A stretch of 64,000 nt of DNA from an uncultured Armatimonadota bacterium (GTDB lineage Bacteria > Armatimonadota > Armatimonadia > Armatimonadales > Armatimonadaceae), in contig CAIVZM010000035.1 of NCBI GenBank assembly GCA_903910385.1, forward strand, positions 1 through 64,000, read 5' to 3'. The notes below the pieces were generated by a model. The model was not told the origin of the DNA, ran no database searches, and was given only the letters and a program-made list of their open reading frames with translations. This document shows, piece after piece, positions 1 to 7,312 of this stretch (position 1 is its first letter; every line of letters starts with the position of its first letter). A program made the position numbers and the translations under genes.

Positions 1-56
1 AAGGTGGGCAAGAATTGTTGACAGAAATCGTCTACTTTGCAGAACAGATGCAGTAA
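1..56 (+). CDS. C-terminal end of an upstream gene (partial)
   Basis: An open frame enters from the left edge and ends at a TAA at 54-56. Its last 17 residues (GGQELLTEIVYFAEQMQ) have a normal amphipathic composition. A stable hairpin follows 13 bases later, as expected for a gene end. Only 17 residues are visible, so no family can be named, and it could be a chance frame. Confidence 0.4.
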   Translation, partial: GGQELLTEIVYFAEQMQ

Positions 57-69
57 ACTGGACATGGGG

Positions 70-120
70 CGGGCTTTCTTTGGAGTGCGGTGTGGTAACT
101 ACACTCTATCCGAAAGCCCG
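70..120 (+). terminator. Hairpin after the left-edge gene, possible terminator
   Basis: The arms CGGGCTTTC (70-78) and GAAAGCCCG (112-120) pair perfectly. An inner GAGTG/CACTC stem extends the structure. The following bases (TCTTATC) give only a weak U-tract, so it may be a poor intrinsic terminator or an RNA end structure. Confidence 0.5.
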
Positions 121-212
121 TCTTATCCCGAACTCACGTTACTATACCAAGAAAGCTACCCGCAGGGAAACGAAATCGGTAACAGATACAGTAACACATT
201 GGGAAACAATAC

Positions 213-1169
213 ATGAACGCATACATTCTGGGCATTGATATGGGCGGAACGAAATCAGCCGCAATCGTCGGTTCTATGACAGGGGAAATTATCACCCGCG
301 TTTCCGGGGTGACTCCCGCTCAGGAGGGATCGGACGCTATTGTTCCTTTTCTCATCAATCTGGGGCGTCAGGCGAAAGCGCAGGCAAGGGTCGAATTGAC
401 AGGGATCGGCATTTCGGCGGGCGCTCCGGCGGAAGCGCGGCGCGGACTTGTCTTCGAGGCGCCAAACCTGCCCGGGTGGCCGCCCGATGGGATACCTCTG
501 GCGACCATCTTCGCTGAAGCGTTCGGCATTCCGGCAGCGCTGGAAAATGATGCGGACGCTACTGCGCTGGCGGAATGGCATTTCGGCGCGGGGCAGGGAA
601 CGAAGACGATGGCGTTCCTGACCGTAGGGACGGGTATCGGAGCAGGATTGATACTGGATGGCAAACTTCATCGGGGCGCCACCGGCGCAGGCGGTGAAAT
701 CGGGCATATCGCGGTAGAGCCGGAAGGCAGGCGGTGTAAATGCGGATTGACGGGCTGCCTGGAAGCTTACTCGTCCGGCCCTTCCCTGACCAGAATCGCC
801 ATTGAAAACGGCTTCACCGGCGAAGCGACCGGCCCCGCTGTGGTCGCGGCGGCGCGCGCCGGAGACACAGCCGCACTTGCCGCTCTGGAGACAGCAGGAA
901 CCATGCTGGGGCGCGGGTTAGCCACCCTGTGTATGTTGCTCAATCCGGAAAGGATTGTGCTGGGAACGCTGGCGGTACATGCCGCCGATCTTCTGATGCC
1001 ACCGTTGCAACGCGAAATAACCGCACGGACATGGTCTCGACTCAGGGAAAATCTGCAGATCGTTCCCGCCGCCCTCGGTGACCGTGCGCAAGACCTTGCC
1101 GCTTTATGCGTTTATCTCCAGCGATTCCCGCCTCAGGAAAACGCAGGGACGGAAACTTTCGGAATGTGA
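213..1169 (+). CDS. ROK-family sugar kinase (glucokinase-like)
   Basis: This 318-residue cytoplasmic kinase would phosphorylate a hexose such as glucose or an N-acyl-hexosamine with ATP. The phosphate-binding motif DMGGTK lies at residues 9-14. The catalytic aspartate sits in END at 111-113, and an ATP loop TVGTGIGAG at 137-145. GEIGH at 161-165 and CKCGLTGC at 175-182 form the ROK zinc signature. There is no N-terminal helix-turn-helix, so it is the kinase type and not an NagC-type repressor. Length is normal for the family. It is monocistronic and converges with the TPR gene, 29 bases away. Substrate cannot be set from sequence. The Shine-Dalgarno (SD) sequence is weak. Confidence 0.93.
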   Translation: MNAYILGIDMGGTKSAAIVGSMTGEIITRVSGVTPAQEGSDAIVPFLINLGRQAKAQARVELTGIGISAGAPAEARRGLVFEAPNLPGWPPDGIPLATIFAEAFGIPAALENDADATALAEWHFGAGQGTKTMAFLTVGTGIGAGLILDGKLHRGATGAGGEIGHIAVEPEGRRCKCGLTGCLEAYSSGPSLTRIAIENGFTGEATGPAVVAAARAGDTAALAALETAGTMLGRGLATLCMLLNPERIVLGTLAVHAADLLMPPLQREITARTWSRLRENLQIVPAALGDRAQDLAALCVYLQRFPPQENAGTETFGM

Positions 1170-1198
1170 TTCCCCATCAGAGTCTGGCGTTAACGTCC

Positions 1199-2338
1199 TT
1201 AGCTGACGCTTATGCCCAACGCTTCAAATACCGGGTGTCGTTTGAGACCAAGCCCCTGCGCTTTTTCCGCTTCCGTTCGCGCTTCGTCCTTTTTGCCCTG
1301 CGCCAGCAAAATCATTGCGAGGTTCGCATGAAAACCGGCTTGCTTGTCCTGAAGACGGATCGCTTCGCGGGCGGCGGTTTCCGCTTCATCCCATTTTTTC
1401 TGGTTGAACAGGCATCCCGCTAACTGATCGTAAAAGAAGGGGTTCTGCGGAACGAGTCGTGTCGCTTCCCGGAAGTACGGTTCCGATTCGGGAAATTTAC
1501 CCTGAAAGAAAAGGGACATTCCCGCATCGAACTGGAACTGCGGCGCTTTGGGCGCCAGACGCACCGCTTCGAGAAACTGCTCGGACGCTTCCGGAACGCG
1601 TCGCTGTGCGGCAAGAGACTGCCCCAGCAGATGATGTCCGAGCGCCCGCTTCGGATCGAGACGGATCACGTCACGCGCCGCCGTTTCAGCGTCTTTGGGT
1701 CGTTGCTGGCGCAATAGATTCAAACCGAGAAAAAGCGGATAGTCCGCTTGATTGGGATCGAGTTTGATCGCCGCACGAAAGGCCGCCTCCGCTTCGCTCG
1801 CACGACCTTCCTGTCCGCTCAGAACATTTCCCAGACCGAACTGATACTTCCCGTTGTTGGGCTGTAACCGAACCGCTTCTCGCTGACTGACTTCCGCCTC
1901 CTTGAATTTCCCCTGCGCATAGAGAACTTGCGCCTGAAGCTCACGATAATCCGCGTTTTTGTCGTCCAGGGCGACCACCTGATTCACCTGCGTCTCCGCT
2001 TCCGGCAGTCGCCGTGAGGCGAACAGGGCGCGACAATACTCGGCGATATAGCGGGCGTTCTTGGGGTCAAGTTCCACCGCCCCCTTCAGGAATGCCGTCG
2101 CTCGCTGTGTCTCCCCTTTTTTCAGTGACTCCGTTCCCTTCTGGAATCGCTCCGCCGCCGTAGCGGGTAACGCGGGCGGCAGGTATTTGGCTCCGGGAAG
2201 CGGGGGAATAGCACGAGCGGGCGTTGCCGGCCCGACAGCAAGAGCGAGGCTCAATCCCGTCATCACGGCAAGAGTGACAAGCGACAGATCAGAATGACTT
2301 TTCCGAGCGTTTATAGGTCCTGTTTTATATGCTGCCAT
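1199..2338 (-). CDS. Secreted tetratricopeptide-repeat protein
   Basis: This 379-residue protein begins with a charged stretch and a hydrophobic segment (about residues 20-38) ending near the signal-peptidase-like site ATPARA. A proline-rich linker follows. From about residue 60 to the end there are some nine tandem TPR units with the usual pattern of W/L, G, Y, A and P positions; repeats of the type AVRLQPNNGKYQFGLG and AIKLDPNQADYPLFLG are evident. TPR solenoids bind peptides, and an extracytoplasmic one could scaffold an envelope complex, but no partner is visible nearby. A GTATAAT -10 lies upstream at 2374-2380. Confidence 0.88.
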   Translation of the reverse strand: MAAYKTGPINARKSHSDLSLVTLAVMTGLSLALAVGPATPARAIPPLPGAKYLPPALPATAAERFQKGTESLKKGETQRATAFLKGAVELDPKNARYIAEYCRALFASRRLPEAETQVNQVVALDDKNADYRELQAQVLYAQGKFKEAEVSQREAVRLQPNNGKYQFGLGNVLSGQEGRASEAEAAFRAAIKLDPNQADYPLFLGLNLLRQQRPKDAETAARDVIRLDPKRALGHHLLGQSLAAQRRVPEASEQFLEAVRLAPKAPQFQFDAGMSLFFQGKFPESEPYFREATRLVPQNPFFYDQLAGCLFNQKKWDEAETAAREAIRLQDKQAGFHANLAMILLAQGKKDEARTEAEKAQGLGLKRHPVFEALGISVS

Positions 2339-2373
2339 AGATCGATTCCTTCGGATGAGCGTTTCCGACGAAG

Positions 2374-2381
2374 ATTATACG
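2374..2381 (-). promoter_or_regulatory. -10 element of the TPR gene
   Basis: The minus strand reads CGTATAAT, a near-consensus -10, with about 35 bases to the start codon at 2338. I see no clear -35 hexamer. Confidence 0.5.
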
Positions 2382-2572
2382 ATTTCTACCGACTGAGGCG
2401 TCTCCGGGTTCCCTGACGCCAATTCCGAAATCCTGAAATTCATCAAAAATAAGATCGGAACCTCTCCTGACCGGTGCGGACATAAGACGGGGAATTTTTT
2501 CATGTCGCCTGACATATAGGTAACGGCGACTGTACGAAGCCGCCCCGAAAATGGTTTATGGAGGATCAGAAA

Positions 2573-3244
2573 ATGTCAGCAGCCGCATCGCTTCCCCTGG
2601 TTCATATTACCGCTCCGCCGTCCTCGCCGATGCCCGAAGGACAGAAGCCGCCGGTTCTCGTCCTGCTACACGGGGTAGGAAGCAACGAATACGATCTGCT
2701 GGACTTAAAAAACTACCTTGACCCACGCCTTTTTGTCGTATCGGTGCGTTCTCCCCTGACCATCGGCCCACAGGCATACGGATGGTATCCCGTTCATTTT
2801 ACCGAAGCGGGCGCAGTAGGCGATACGGCGGCGGCGGAAAAGGGACGACAGACTCTGGTACAGTTTCTGGAAGCGCTCCCGAGCGTCTACGATATTGACC
2901 CGAAACGTCTTTACCTGATGGGTTTTTCTCAGGGTTCGGTCATGTCCCTGTTTACCTTGCTGACACGACCTGATCTGGTTACCGGAGCGGTGATCATGAG
3001 CGGAAGAGTGCTCCCGGAGGCATGGGACGCCCGCGCAGATGATAACGCGCTTCGGCATTTGCACGTCCTTGCCGTTCACGGAACCCAGGATAGAGTCTTA
3101 CCTATCGCTGACGGGCGTAATATCCGGGAGCGTCTGTCGTCTTTACCCATAGATTTCGATTACAAAGAATATCCTATGGGTCATGCCGTTTCTTCGGAAA
3201 GCGTCGCCGATATCGCCTCCTGGCTCACCTCAAAACTGGGATAA
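2573..3244 (+). CDS. Alpha/beta-hydrolase, phospholipase/carboxylesterase family
   Basis: A cytoplasmic serine esterase of the Abhydrolase_2 type (223 residues). The oxyanion-side motif LLHGVGSNEYDL is near residue 31. The nucleophile elbow GFSQG is at 117-121 (Ser119). The acid is Asp173 in HGTQD and the base His204 in MGHAVS. The natural substrate, whether a carboxylester, a lysophospholipid or a small xenobiotic ester, cannot be told. An in-frame ATG at 2558 exists, but GGAGGA at 2560-2565 lies 7 bases before the ATG at 2573, so I chose 2573. It is monocistronic and is followed by the promoter of the LacI-family gene. Confidence 0.9.
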   Translation: MSAAASLPLVHITAPPSSPMPEGQKPPVLVLLHGVGSNEYDLLDLKNYLDPRLFVVSVRSPLTIGPQAYGWYPVHFTEAGAVGDTAAAEKGRQTLVQFLEALPSVYDIDPKRLYLMGFSQGSVMSLFTLLTRPDLVTGAVIMSGRVLPEAWDARADDNALRHLHVLAVHGTQDRVLPIADGRNIRERLSSLPIDFDYKEYPMGHAVSSESVADIASWLTSKLG

Positions 3245-3286
3245 TACTCACTAAAAGGAACAAAATGTAAGATTCTCGCAACATCG

Positions 3287-3316
3287 TTGATAAAATGTTA
3301 TCAATAGGACTATACT
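3287..3316 (+). promoter_or_regulatory. Promoter of the LacI-family regulator gene
   Basis: TTGATA (3287-3292), an 18-base spacer and TATACT (3311-3316) make a good sigma-70 promoter. The -35 region is itself inside an 18-base near-palindrome (3287-3304, TTGATA...TATCAA), which could be a second protein-binding site. Confidence 0.75.
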
Positions 3317-3328
3317 CTGGGGAACAGC

Positions 3329-3350
3329 TCAGGGAAAACGGTTTCCCTGA
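3329..3350 (+). promoter_or_regulatory. Putative LacI-family operator (autoregulation)
   Basis: A 22-base palindrome, TCAGGGAAA-ACGG-TTTCCCTGA, has a central CG step and one mismatched pair. This is the architecture of LacI-family operators. It begins 12 bases after the -10, covering the start of the transcript, where binding would block transcription of the downstream regulator. Confidence 0.7.
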
Positions 3351-3383
3351 GGCGTCCTGCCCGGAAAGAGTTCATAAGCGCCG

Positions 3384-4427
3384 ATGGCCTCGATACGCGA
3401 AGTAGCGGCGGAAGCGAAAGTTTCCCCCGGCACTGTCAGCAAAGTCCTCAATGAACGTGGAAACGCCAGCATCTCGCGGGCGACGCAGGCGCGTGTCCGG
3501 GAAGCGGCGGAGCGTATCGGCTACCATCCTTCCAGTATCGCACGCGGTCTTGCCGGAATGAGGATGAACGCAATCGGGGTCGTCATGGCTTATGACGAGG
3601 AATCCCTCACATCAGACCCTTACCTTGGTCCTTGCCTGGATGGGCTCCTCAGTATCTACAAGCAGGAGCGACAGAAAGTAACTCTCTTTCTCGAACAAAA
3701 CTGGGATGCGGCATTACAAAACATTCCGTTTTACGGCGACGGACATTGCGATGGACTGGCGCTCATCATTCCGCGCACGACACACCCCATCGTCGACACG
3801 CTCCGCTCCCAACGTCCGCATCTCCCTTTTGTTCTGGTCGGTGACAGCAGGGAGGGAGAAGGTCTCACGTGTATCGATCTGGACAATGTCTCGGCAGGAC
3901 GCATGGCGACTGAACATCTGATTTCTCTGGGACACCGCCGTATCGCCGCCTTTCAGGGAAACGCGGATTTCTGTAGCAACGACCAGCGCTTCAAAGGATA
4001 CCGGGACGCACTCGCATCCGCAGGTTTGCCCTATGACCCGGAGATCGTTTATCCCGGCGTGTATTTTGCGGAATCCGGCGTGGAGAATGTCCGACGGATG
4101 CAGAAACAATTCACAGGAGATAACCGGAGCGGTCGCCCCTCAGCGATTTTCTGCTTTAGTGACAGTATTGCCTTCGGAGCGCTGGAGGCGTTACGTAAAT
4201 ATGACATCCATATGCCGACCGAAATTTCGGTGATCGGCATCGATGATCTGACCACAACCGCACAACAGCGGGGATTAACGACGATTCGTCAATCGGTGCG
4301 ATCCATTGGTCAACGCGCCGCAATCGCTCTGCTCGGGTTGGCGCGAGGCGAAATCACTCCGGGATTCCGCGATTTACAGCTTCCGGAACTCGTTCTTCGC
4401 TCTTCAACAGTAGCCCTTCAACAGTAG
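3384..4427 (+). CDS. LacI-family transcriptional regulator
   Basis: This 347-residue DNA-binding regulator has the classic N-terminal helix-turn-helix (IREVAAEAKVSPGTVSKVLN, residues 4-23) and hinge helix (about 45-58, PSSIARGLAG). A periplasmic-binding-protein-like sugar domain follows. It ends in the family's usual C-terminal strand region (LQLPELVLRSST). It probably represses itself through the palindrome at 3329-3350. No sugar transport or catabolic operon is adjacent, so the effector is unknown; the ROK kinase 2.2 kb upstream is a conceivable target. The last codons are altered by a 14-base tandem duplication that brings in the TAG stop. Confidence 0.95.
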   Translation: MASIREVAAEAKVSPGTVSKVLNERGNASISRATQARVREAAERIGYHPSSIARGLAGMRMNAIGVVMAYDEESLTSDPYLGPCLDGLLSIYKQERQKVTLFLEQNWDAALQNIPFYGDGHCDGLALIIPRTTHPIVDTLRSQRPHLPFVLVGDSREGEGLTCIDLDNVSAGRMATEHLISLGHRRIAAFQGNADFCSNDQRFKGYRDALASAGLPYDPEIVYPGVYFAESGVENVRRMQKQFTGDNRSGRPSAIFCFSDSIAFGALEALRKYDIHMPTEISVIGIDDLTTTAQQRGLTTIRQSVRSIGQRAAIALLGLARGEITPGFRDLQLPELVLRSSTVALQQ

Positions 4428-4429
4428 CC
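4402..4429 (+). repeat. 14-bp tandem duplication across a stop codon
   Basis: CTTCAACAGTAGCC occurs twice in perfect tandem (4402-4415 and 4416-4429). The second copy holds the stop of the LacI-family gene. With one copy the frame would run on to ...SSTVATA and a TGA a few codons later. Confidence 0.9.
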
Positions 4430-4743
4430 ACGGCTTGACGGTACATCTGATTCCAAGATAATGGATAGTCTGAAGCTTTCCCCATACCACTTGTATTTTT
4501 TTCTCACAATCACTCGTCTCATAGTGACTGTATGAACCCTATGTTTCTCATATGGAATGCGTAATGTGGCGAAGTAAAGCAGACGAAAAAATATTTTCTT
4601 TTTTCTTTAGCAATTCGACGAAGCGGCGCTATACTGTTTCTGACGGCGTGTTGGCCTGTTGCATGTTAGCGTGCAAGGCTCGCCTTATAAAAGATGCGTC
4701 GTCAGAAAAGACACCACTCATTATGTCACGCAGGAGGAATACG
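4428..4743. other. Intergenic region between the regulator and a small gene
   Basis: This stretch of 316 bases has no supported gene. It is AT-richer than its surroundings and has T-runs near 4494-4501 and 4593-4608. A TATACT (4630-4635) could be the -10 for the small gene at 4744, but I see no good -35. An open frame from 4552 lies in phase with the small gene, but its codons do not look coding. Confidence 0.5.
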
Positions 4744-4974
4744 ATGTTCAATCAATGGCTCAATCTACAGCCGGCTCACAACGTCGCCGATTCCGCCTGC
4801 CGCGACTTCCTCACCCGCTCTCCACGAGAGACGCAGTCAGGAATCAATGGTAACCGGTTTACCTTCCTCGCAGGAAAAGATCCCGCAGGAGTAACCGGAG
4901 ACTATCGCGCCATCGGCGCAGGCGGAGCGGCGTATGCCAATTCTTGCCTGGTCGGCGGTTCGCTAGACCATTGA
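4744..4974 (+). CDS. Small protein of unknown function (76 aa)
   Basis: I do not recognise this protein. The reading frame opens much earlier (4552), but a strong SD, AGGAGG at 4732-4737, sits 6 bases before the ATG at 4744. The resulting sequence, beginning MFNQWLNLQPAHN, is polar, has no membrane segment, two cysteines and a glycine/alanine-rich C-terminal third (AIGAGGAAYANS). It stands alone between the LacI-family regulator and the sigma factor. The good SD favours a real gene; the composition leaves room for doubt. Confidence 0.5.
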   Translation: MFNQWLNLQPAHNVADSACRDFLTRSPRETQSGINGNRFTFLAGKDPAGVTGDYRAIGAGGAAYANSCLVGGSLDH

Positions 4975-5360
4975 CACTATCCTGATGATGCGCGACCGGA
5001 GGGTCTGAAAAGACCTTTCGCTGTCGAGAGCGGCGCGGAATCGCGGCAAGCGATTATCGTGCGGCTCACGGTCGCGCACAACACGGCGAAAGGACGCCTT
5101 ACAACCGTCCCCGCCCCGACTGTCCCAATAACGCAGAGACAACCTCATATCGTGTATCGCCGTCTCCGGCAAGGAACTATTATAGCGTTAGTGCGTGTCA
5201 TCACGCCTGCGTCAGGTTCCGGGAAATTCCCCGCCGTGAGAGTATCCGGTCAAATGCGAACGCGCTCTTATTTTCAGGGCGTCATCGCGCTCCCGGTATA
5301 TCTATGGCGCGCCCGCTCTATGTCTTGTCTCCCGCGTCCGACCTTCGGAGAGAACGATTC
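4975..5360. other. Intergenic region upstream of the sigma factor gene
   Basis: This stretch of 386 bases has no supported gene. A small hairpin GGTCT-GAAA-AGACC followed by TTT (5002-5018) may end the 4744 transcript. Open frames run through the region on the plus strand but lack SD sites and recognisable motifs. Confidence 0.5.
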
Positions 5361-5942
5361 GTGGACACAACTATATCTTTGTTGACGCACGCTCGCGCAG
5401 GCAATGCTGTCGCGCAAGACCGTTTGCGGGAGACCCTTCGCCCGCGTTTAGAGTCACTGGCGGGATATTACGCTTCCCGCACGGGAATGGATTCCGCTGA
5501 CCTGTTACAGGAAGCGTGGCTGGCGGTGTTCGAGGCTTTGCCTACGGTGGATGTGACGGTCGGGACGCCAACGCAGTTTCTGTTGAAGCACGCCCGCTGG
5601 CAGATTCTGGATCATATCCGCTGGAACAAGCGCCGCTCACACGACCGGATCGATGACATGATGACCGAGAGCATCGAGGCGGAAGATCAGGCTTTCGGCC
5701 ACTCCGCTTCGCGTCCTTCATCGGGCGACGTGGAAACGCTTCTGTTCGTGCAGGATCTGGAGCGCCGCCTGAGCAAGCGACAGCAGGCAATCCTTCATGG
5801 ACTGATGGAAGGTTGCACCTGGCGGCAGATTGGCGACGAACTGGGTTGCACTTCGGCGAATGTCGCCTACCATGTACGCGGCATCCGACAGGCATACGCT
5901 GAAATGGTGCAGGCGAGCCAGTCTGGTCGCGCCGGAAACTGA
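5361..5942 (+). CDS. RNA polymerase sigma factor, sigma-70 (ECF-like) family
   Basis: This 193-residue protein has a sigma-2 region (DSADLLQEAWLAVFEALPTV and the following basic helix LLKHARWQILDHIRW) joined by an acidic linker to a sigma-4 helix-turn-helix (CTWRQIGDELGCTSANVAYH). This is the two-domain ECF architecture. The frame is open from an ATG at 5304, but GTG at 5361 has GGAG ten bases upstream. It also gives the usual ECF N-terminus (VDTTISLLTHARAGNAVAQ). No anti-sigma gene is adjacent, so the controlling signal is unknown. The tRNA-Ser promoter follows. Confidence 0.85.
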   Translation: MDTTISLLTHARAGNAVAQDRLRETLRPRLESLAGYYASRTGMDSADLLQEAWLAVFEALPTVDVTVGTPTQFLLKHARWQILDHIRWNKRRSHDRIDDMMTESIEAEDQAFGHSASRPSSGDVETLLFVQDLERRLSKRQQAILHGLMEGCTWRQIGDELGCTSANVAYHVRGIRQAYAEMVQASQSGRAGN

Positions 5943-6017
5943 CCCAGCGGGGAACTGCGGGAGCATTGCTCCTGCCCCGTTGGGCGTTCCCGGTACACTC
6001 TTCCTGTCACTGCCGAT

Positions 6018-6047
6018 TTGACGCTAACGCGGAAGTGACGGTATAAT
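6018..6047 (+). promoter_or_regulatory. Promoter of the tRNA-Ser gene
   Basis: TTGACG (6018-6023), an 18-base spacer and TATAAT (6042-6047, as GGTATAAT from 6040) lie 19 bases before the mature tRNA 5' end. This is the best -35/-10 pair in the window. Confidence 0.8.
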
Positions 6048-6065
6048 TTTATGTTCCTGAACCAT

Positions 6066-6152
6066 GGAGAGGTGAGCGGAATGGTATCGCAACCGCCTTG
6101 AAAGCGGTCTCACCTGTGAAAGGGTGTGCGGGTTCGAGTCCTGTCCTCTCCG
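6066..6152 (+). tRNA. tRNA-Ser (anticodon UGA)
   Basis: The acceptor arms GGAGAGG (6066-6072) and CCTCTCC (6145-6151) pair fully, with discriminator G at 6152. The anticodon arm ACCGC-CTTGAAA-GCGGT exposes TGA. A long variable arm (CACC...GGTG) marks a class II serine tRNA. The T arm has the loop TTCGAGT closed partly by G-U pairs. The 3' CCA is not encoded (CCT follows), so it must be added enzymatically. The length is 87 bases. Confidence 0.95.
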
Positions 6153-6164
6153 CCTCGAATCTTT

Positions 6165-6198
6165 ACCCCGGACGGATATTGCTCTTATCATCCGGGGT
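6165..6198. terminator. Hairpin between tRNA-Ser and the leftward gene pair
   Basis: ACCCCGGA (6165-6172) pairs with TCCGGGGT (6191-6198) across an 18-base loop. It lies at the 3' ends of both converging transcripts, and overlaps the stop of the 6188-6430 frame. Neither strand has a clear U-tract. Confidence 0.4.
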
Positions 6199-6430
6199 GA
6201 AGACTCCCCTTAGTAGCGGTTCGCGCTATCGGTAGGATTCCTCCCTGATTGGCGGAGTAGATTGTCGCCACTGCCATTCCGATATCCACAACCACCGCTC
6301 CTTCCAGGACAATCGATCCGCCGCCCTGTTCGATAAGCGCCAGCAGGAGCGCTCGCAAACCGAGCCATGCCCCTATGAGATGGATATCGATGGTCGTACC
6401 CGATATTTCTCTCGACGGCGCTGGAATCAT
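6188..6430 (-). CDS. Small hydrophobic protein of unknown function, coupled to the 6430-6837 gene
   Basis: This 80-residue frame starts at an ATG that overlaps the TGA of the upstream gene (TGATG), the signature of translational coupling. Residues about 15-35 (IHLIGAWLGLRALLLALIEQ) and 40-57 (IVLEGAVVVDIGMAVATI) are hydrophobic or amphipathic. They could be a membrane hairpin or a buried helix-strand core. I recognise no family. The coupling and the absence of stops support a real gene; its shortness and lack of homology cues limit confidence. Confidence 0.55.
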   Translation of the reverse strand: MIPAPSREISGTTIDIHLIGAWLGLRALLLALIEQGGGSIVLEGAVVVDIGMAVATIYSANQGGILPIARTATKGSLHPG

Positions 6431-6837
6431 CAGGAAGCGACGGGATAGCGGGCTTCAAAGGCAGCGACCGCCTCGGTCAATTGCTGCGCCTTTTCCTGAA
6501 TTCTTTTAGCGCCGTCTTCTTCGTAGGGAATCAGATCCGCCAGTGCGGTCAGTTCCGCCTTGATCGTTTCATATCCGGCGTTTCCTTCCGCCTGGTTGGG
6601 GAAGTAGACGGTGTGGAAGAGCCAGCCATACAGAGTGGCAGTCACGAAAAAACCGGGGTTTTCGGCGCGTCCCTGCTCCAGAGTCACGCGGGCGTCTGCA
6701 TCTTCGGAGTCGTCGGGGTCGCCGAGTTCTTCGTCACGCATAATGTAGCCCTGCGCCGGTCCGATCTCATCTTTGGTCGCCCCGCTTTCGTAGGGATACC
6801 ATTCCGCCCGCCATTCGTCCTCAGTCACAGTTGTCAT
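6430..6837 (-). CDS. Acidic protein of unknown function (135 aa)
   Basis: This unrecognised soluble protein has an acidic N-terminal half (DEELGDPDDSEDADA near residue 35). A central aromatic segment (TATLYGWLFHTVYFPNQ) and a C-terminal helical stretch (YETIKAELTALADLI, KAQQLTEAVAAFEARY) follow. The start ATG is only 6 bases after a GGTACAAT -10 on the minus strand, predicting a leaderless or nearly leaderless mRNA. The next gene overlaps its stop as TGATG. A decayed copy of its 5' end lies at 12056-12160. Confidence 0.75.
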   Translation of the reverse strand: MTTVTEDEWRAEWYPYESGATKDEIGPAQGYIMRDEELGDPDDSEDADARVTLEQGRAENPGFFVTATLYGWLFHTVYFPNQAEGNAGYETIKAELTALADLIPYEEDGAKRIQEKAQQLTEAVAAFEARYPVAS

Positions 6838-6909
6838 GGATCGATTGTACCCGAAAGACGATTGACAAAGGAGGAGAATAGAGGAAATTCACAAAGGGCG
6901 AGTTATCCT
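6811..6909. repeat. 98-bp dispersed repeat, copy A
   Basis: About 99 bases match 12134-12231 in the same orientation at roughly 80% identity by eye. The first 37 bases differ at only 3 positions. The copy covers the first nine codons of the 6430-6837 gene and about 70 bases of its upstream region, including the promoter. Confidence 0.85.
6844..6851 (-). promoter_or_regulatory. GGTACAAT -10 element of the 6430-6837 gene
   Basis: The minus strand reads GGTACAAT with 6 bases to the ATG, so transcription should begin at or next to the start codon. No convincing -35 is seen. Confidence 0.6.
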
Positions 6910-6994
6910 TTTCGGGGCACGGGTGAGGTTTCCGTCTTTTGCCTGCAATTGGCTAAAATGGCGGATATGTCGCGCTCACAGGCGTTGTGAGTGA

Positions 6995-7207
6995 GCACAG
7001 TCCCCTGGCGGATCACAACACGCAGTTTATGCAGAAACAGCGTTTTATGCCGGTTCCGTCGCTATGTTCAAGCATCTGTTAGCGGCGAGGGCGCAAAATA
7101 AGATTCGCCCGGCTATTGACCACATTTACCCTTTTGAGCAAGCCCCAGACGCGTTGCGTCATCTCCAAAATGGTTGCCACCTTGGAAAGGTAGTTATCGC
7201 TTTATAA
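6995..7207 (+). pseudogene. C-terminal remnant of a zinc-type alcohol dehydrogenase/quinone oxidoreductase
   Basis: After an in-frame TGA (6992-6994) the frame stays open for 70 codons to TAA at 7205-7207. The last 45 residues are diagnostic of the medium-chain dehydrogenase C-terminus: a helix (FKHLLAARAQNKIRPAID), the IYPFEQAPDALRHLQNG stretch and the terminal HLGKVVIAL. The rest of the gene, some 270 residues including the zinc and nucleotide sites, is absent upstream. Repeat copy A now sits there. It is a 5'-truncated relic. Confidence 0.75.
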
Positions 7208-7312
7208 GGAAGGGGCTTGCAAGAAATTAACCCATAATCCTGCAATCGACTTTGATAAGAGAGGCGCTGCCCTGCCCCGACTCCATTTAAACGATAAAAG
7301 AAGGATAGGCAT

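Larger units (their letters stand above)
6838..7312. other. Intergenic region with repeat copy A and a dehydrogenase remnant
   Basis: The 475 bases hold repeat copy A and the leaderless promoter at the left. The C-terminal remnant of a zinc-type alcohol/quinone dehydrogenase occupies 6995-7207. From 7208 to 7312 lies the leader of the glycosyltransferase gene. No intact gene is present. Confidence 0.7.

Noticed and set aside
4552-4743. Upstream extension of the small gene at 4744
   Set aside because: In frame but without an SD. Its codons look non-coding, while AGGAGG marks the ATG at 4744.
5304-5360. ATG start of the sigma factor at 5304
   Set aside because: No SD; the GTG at 5361 has one and gives a typical sigma factor N-terminus.
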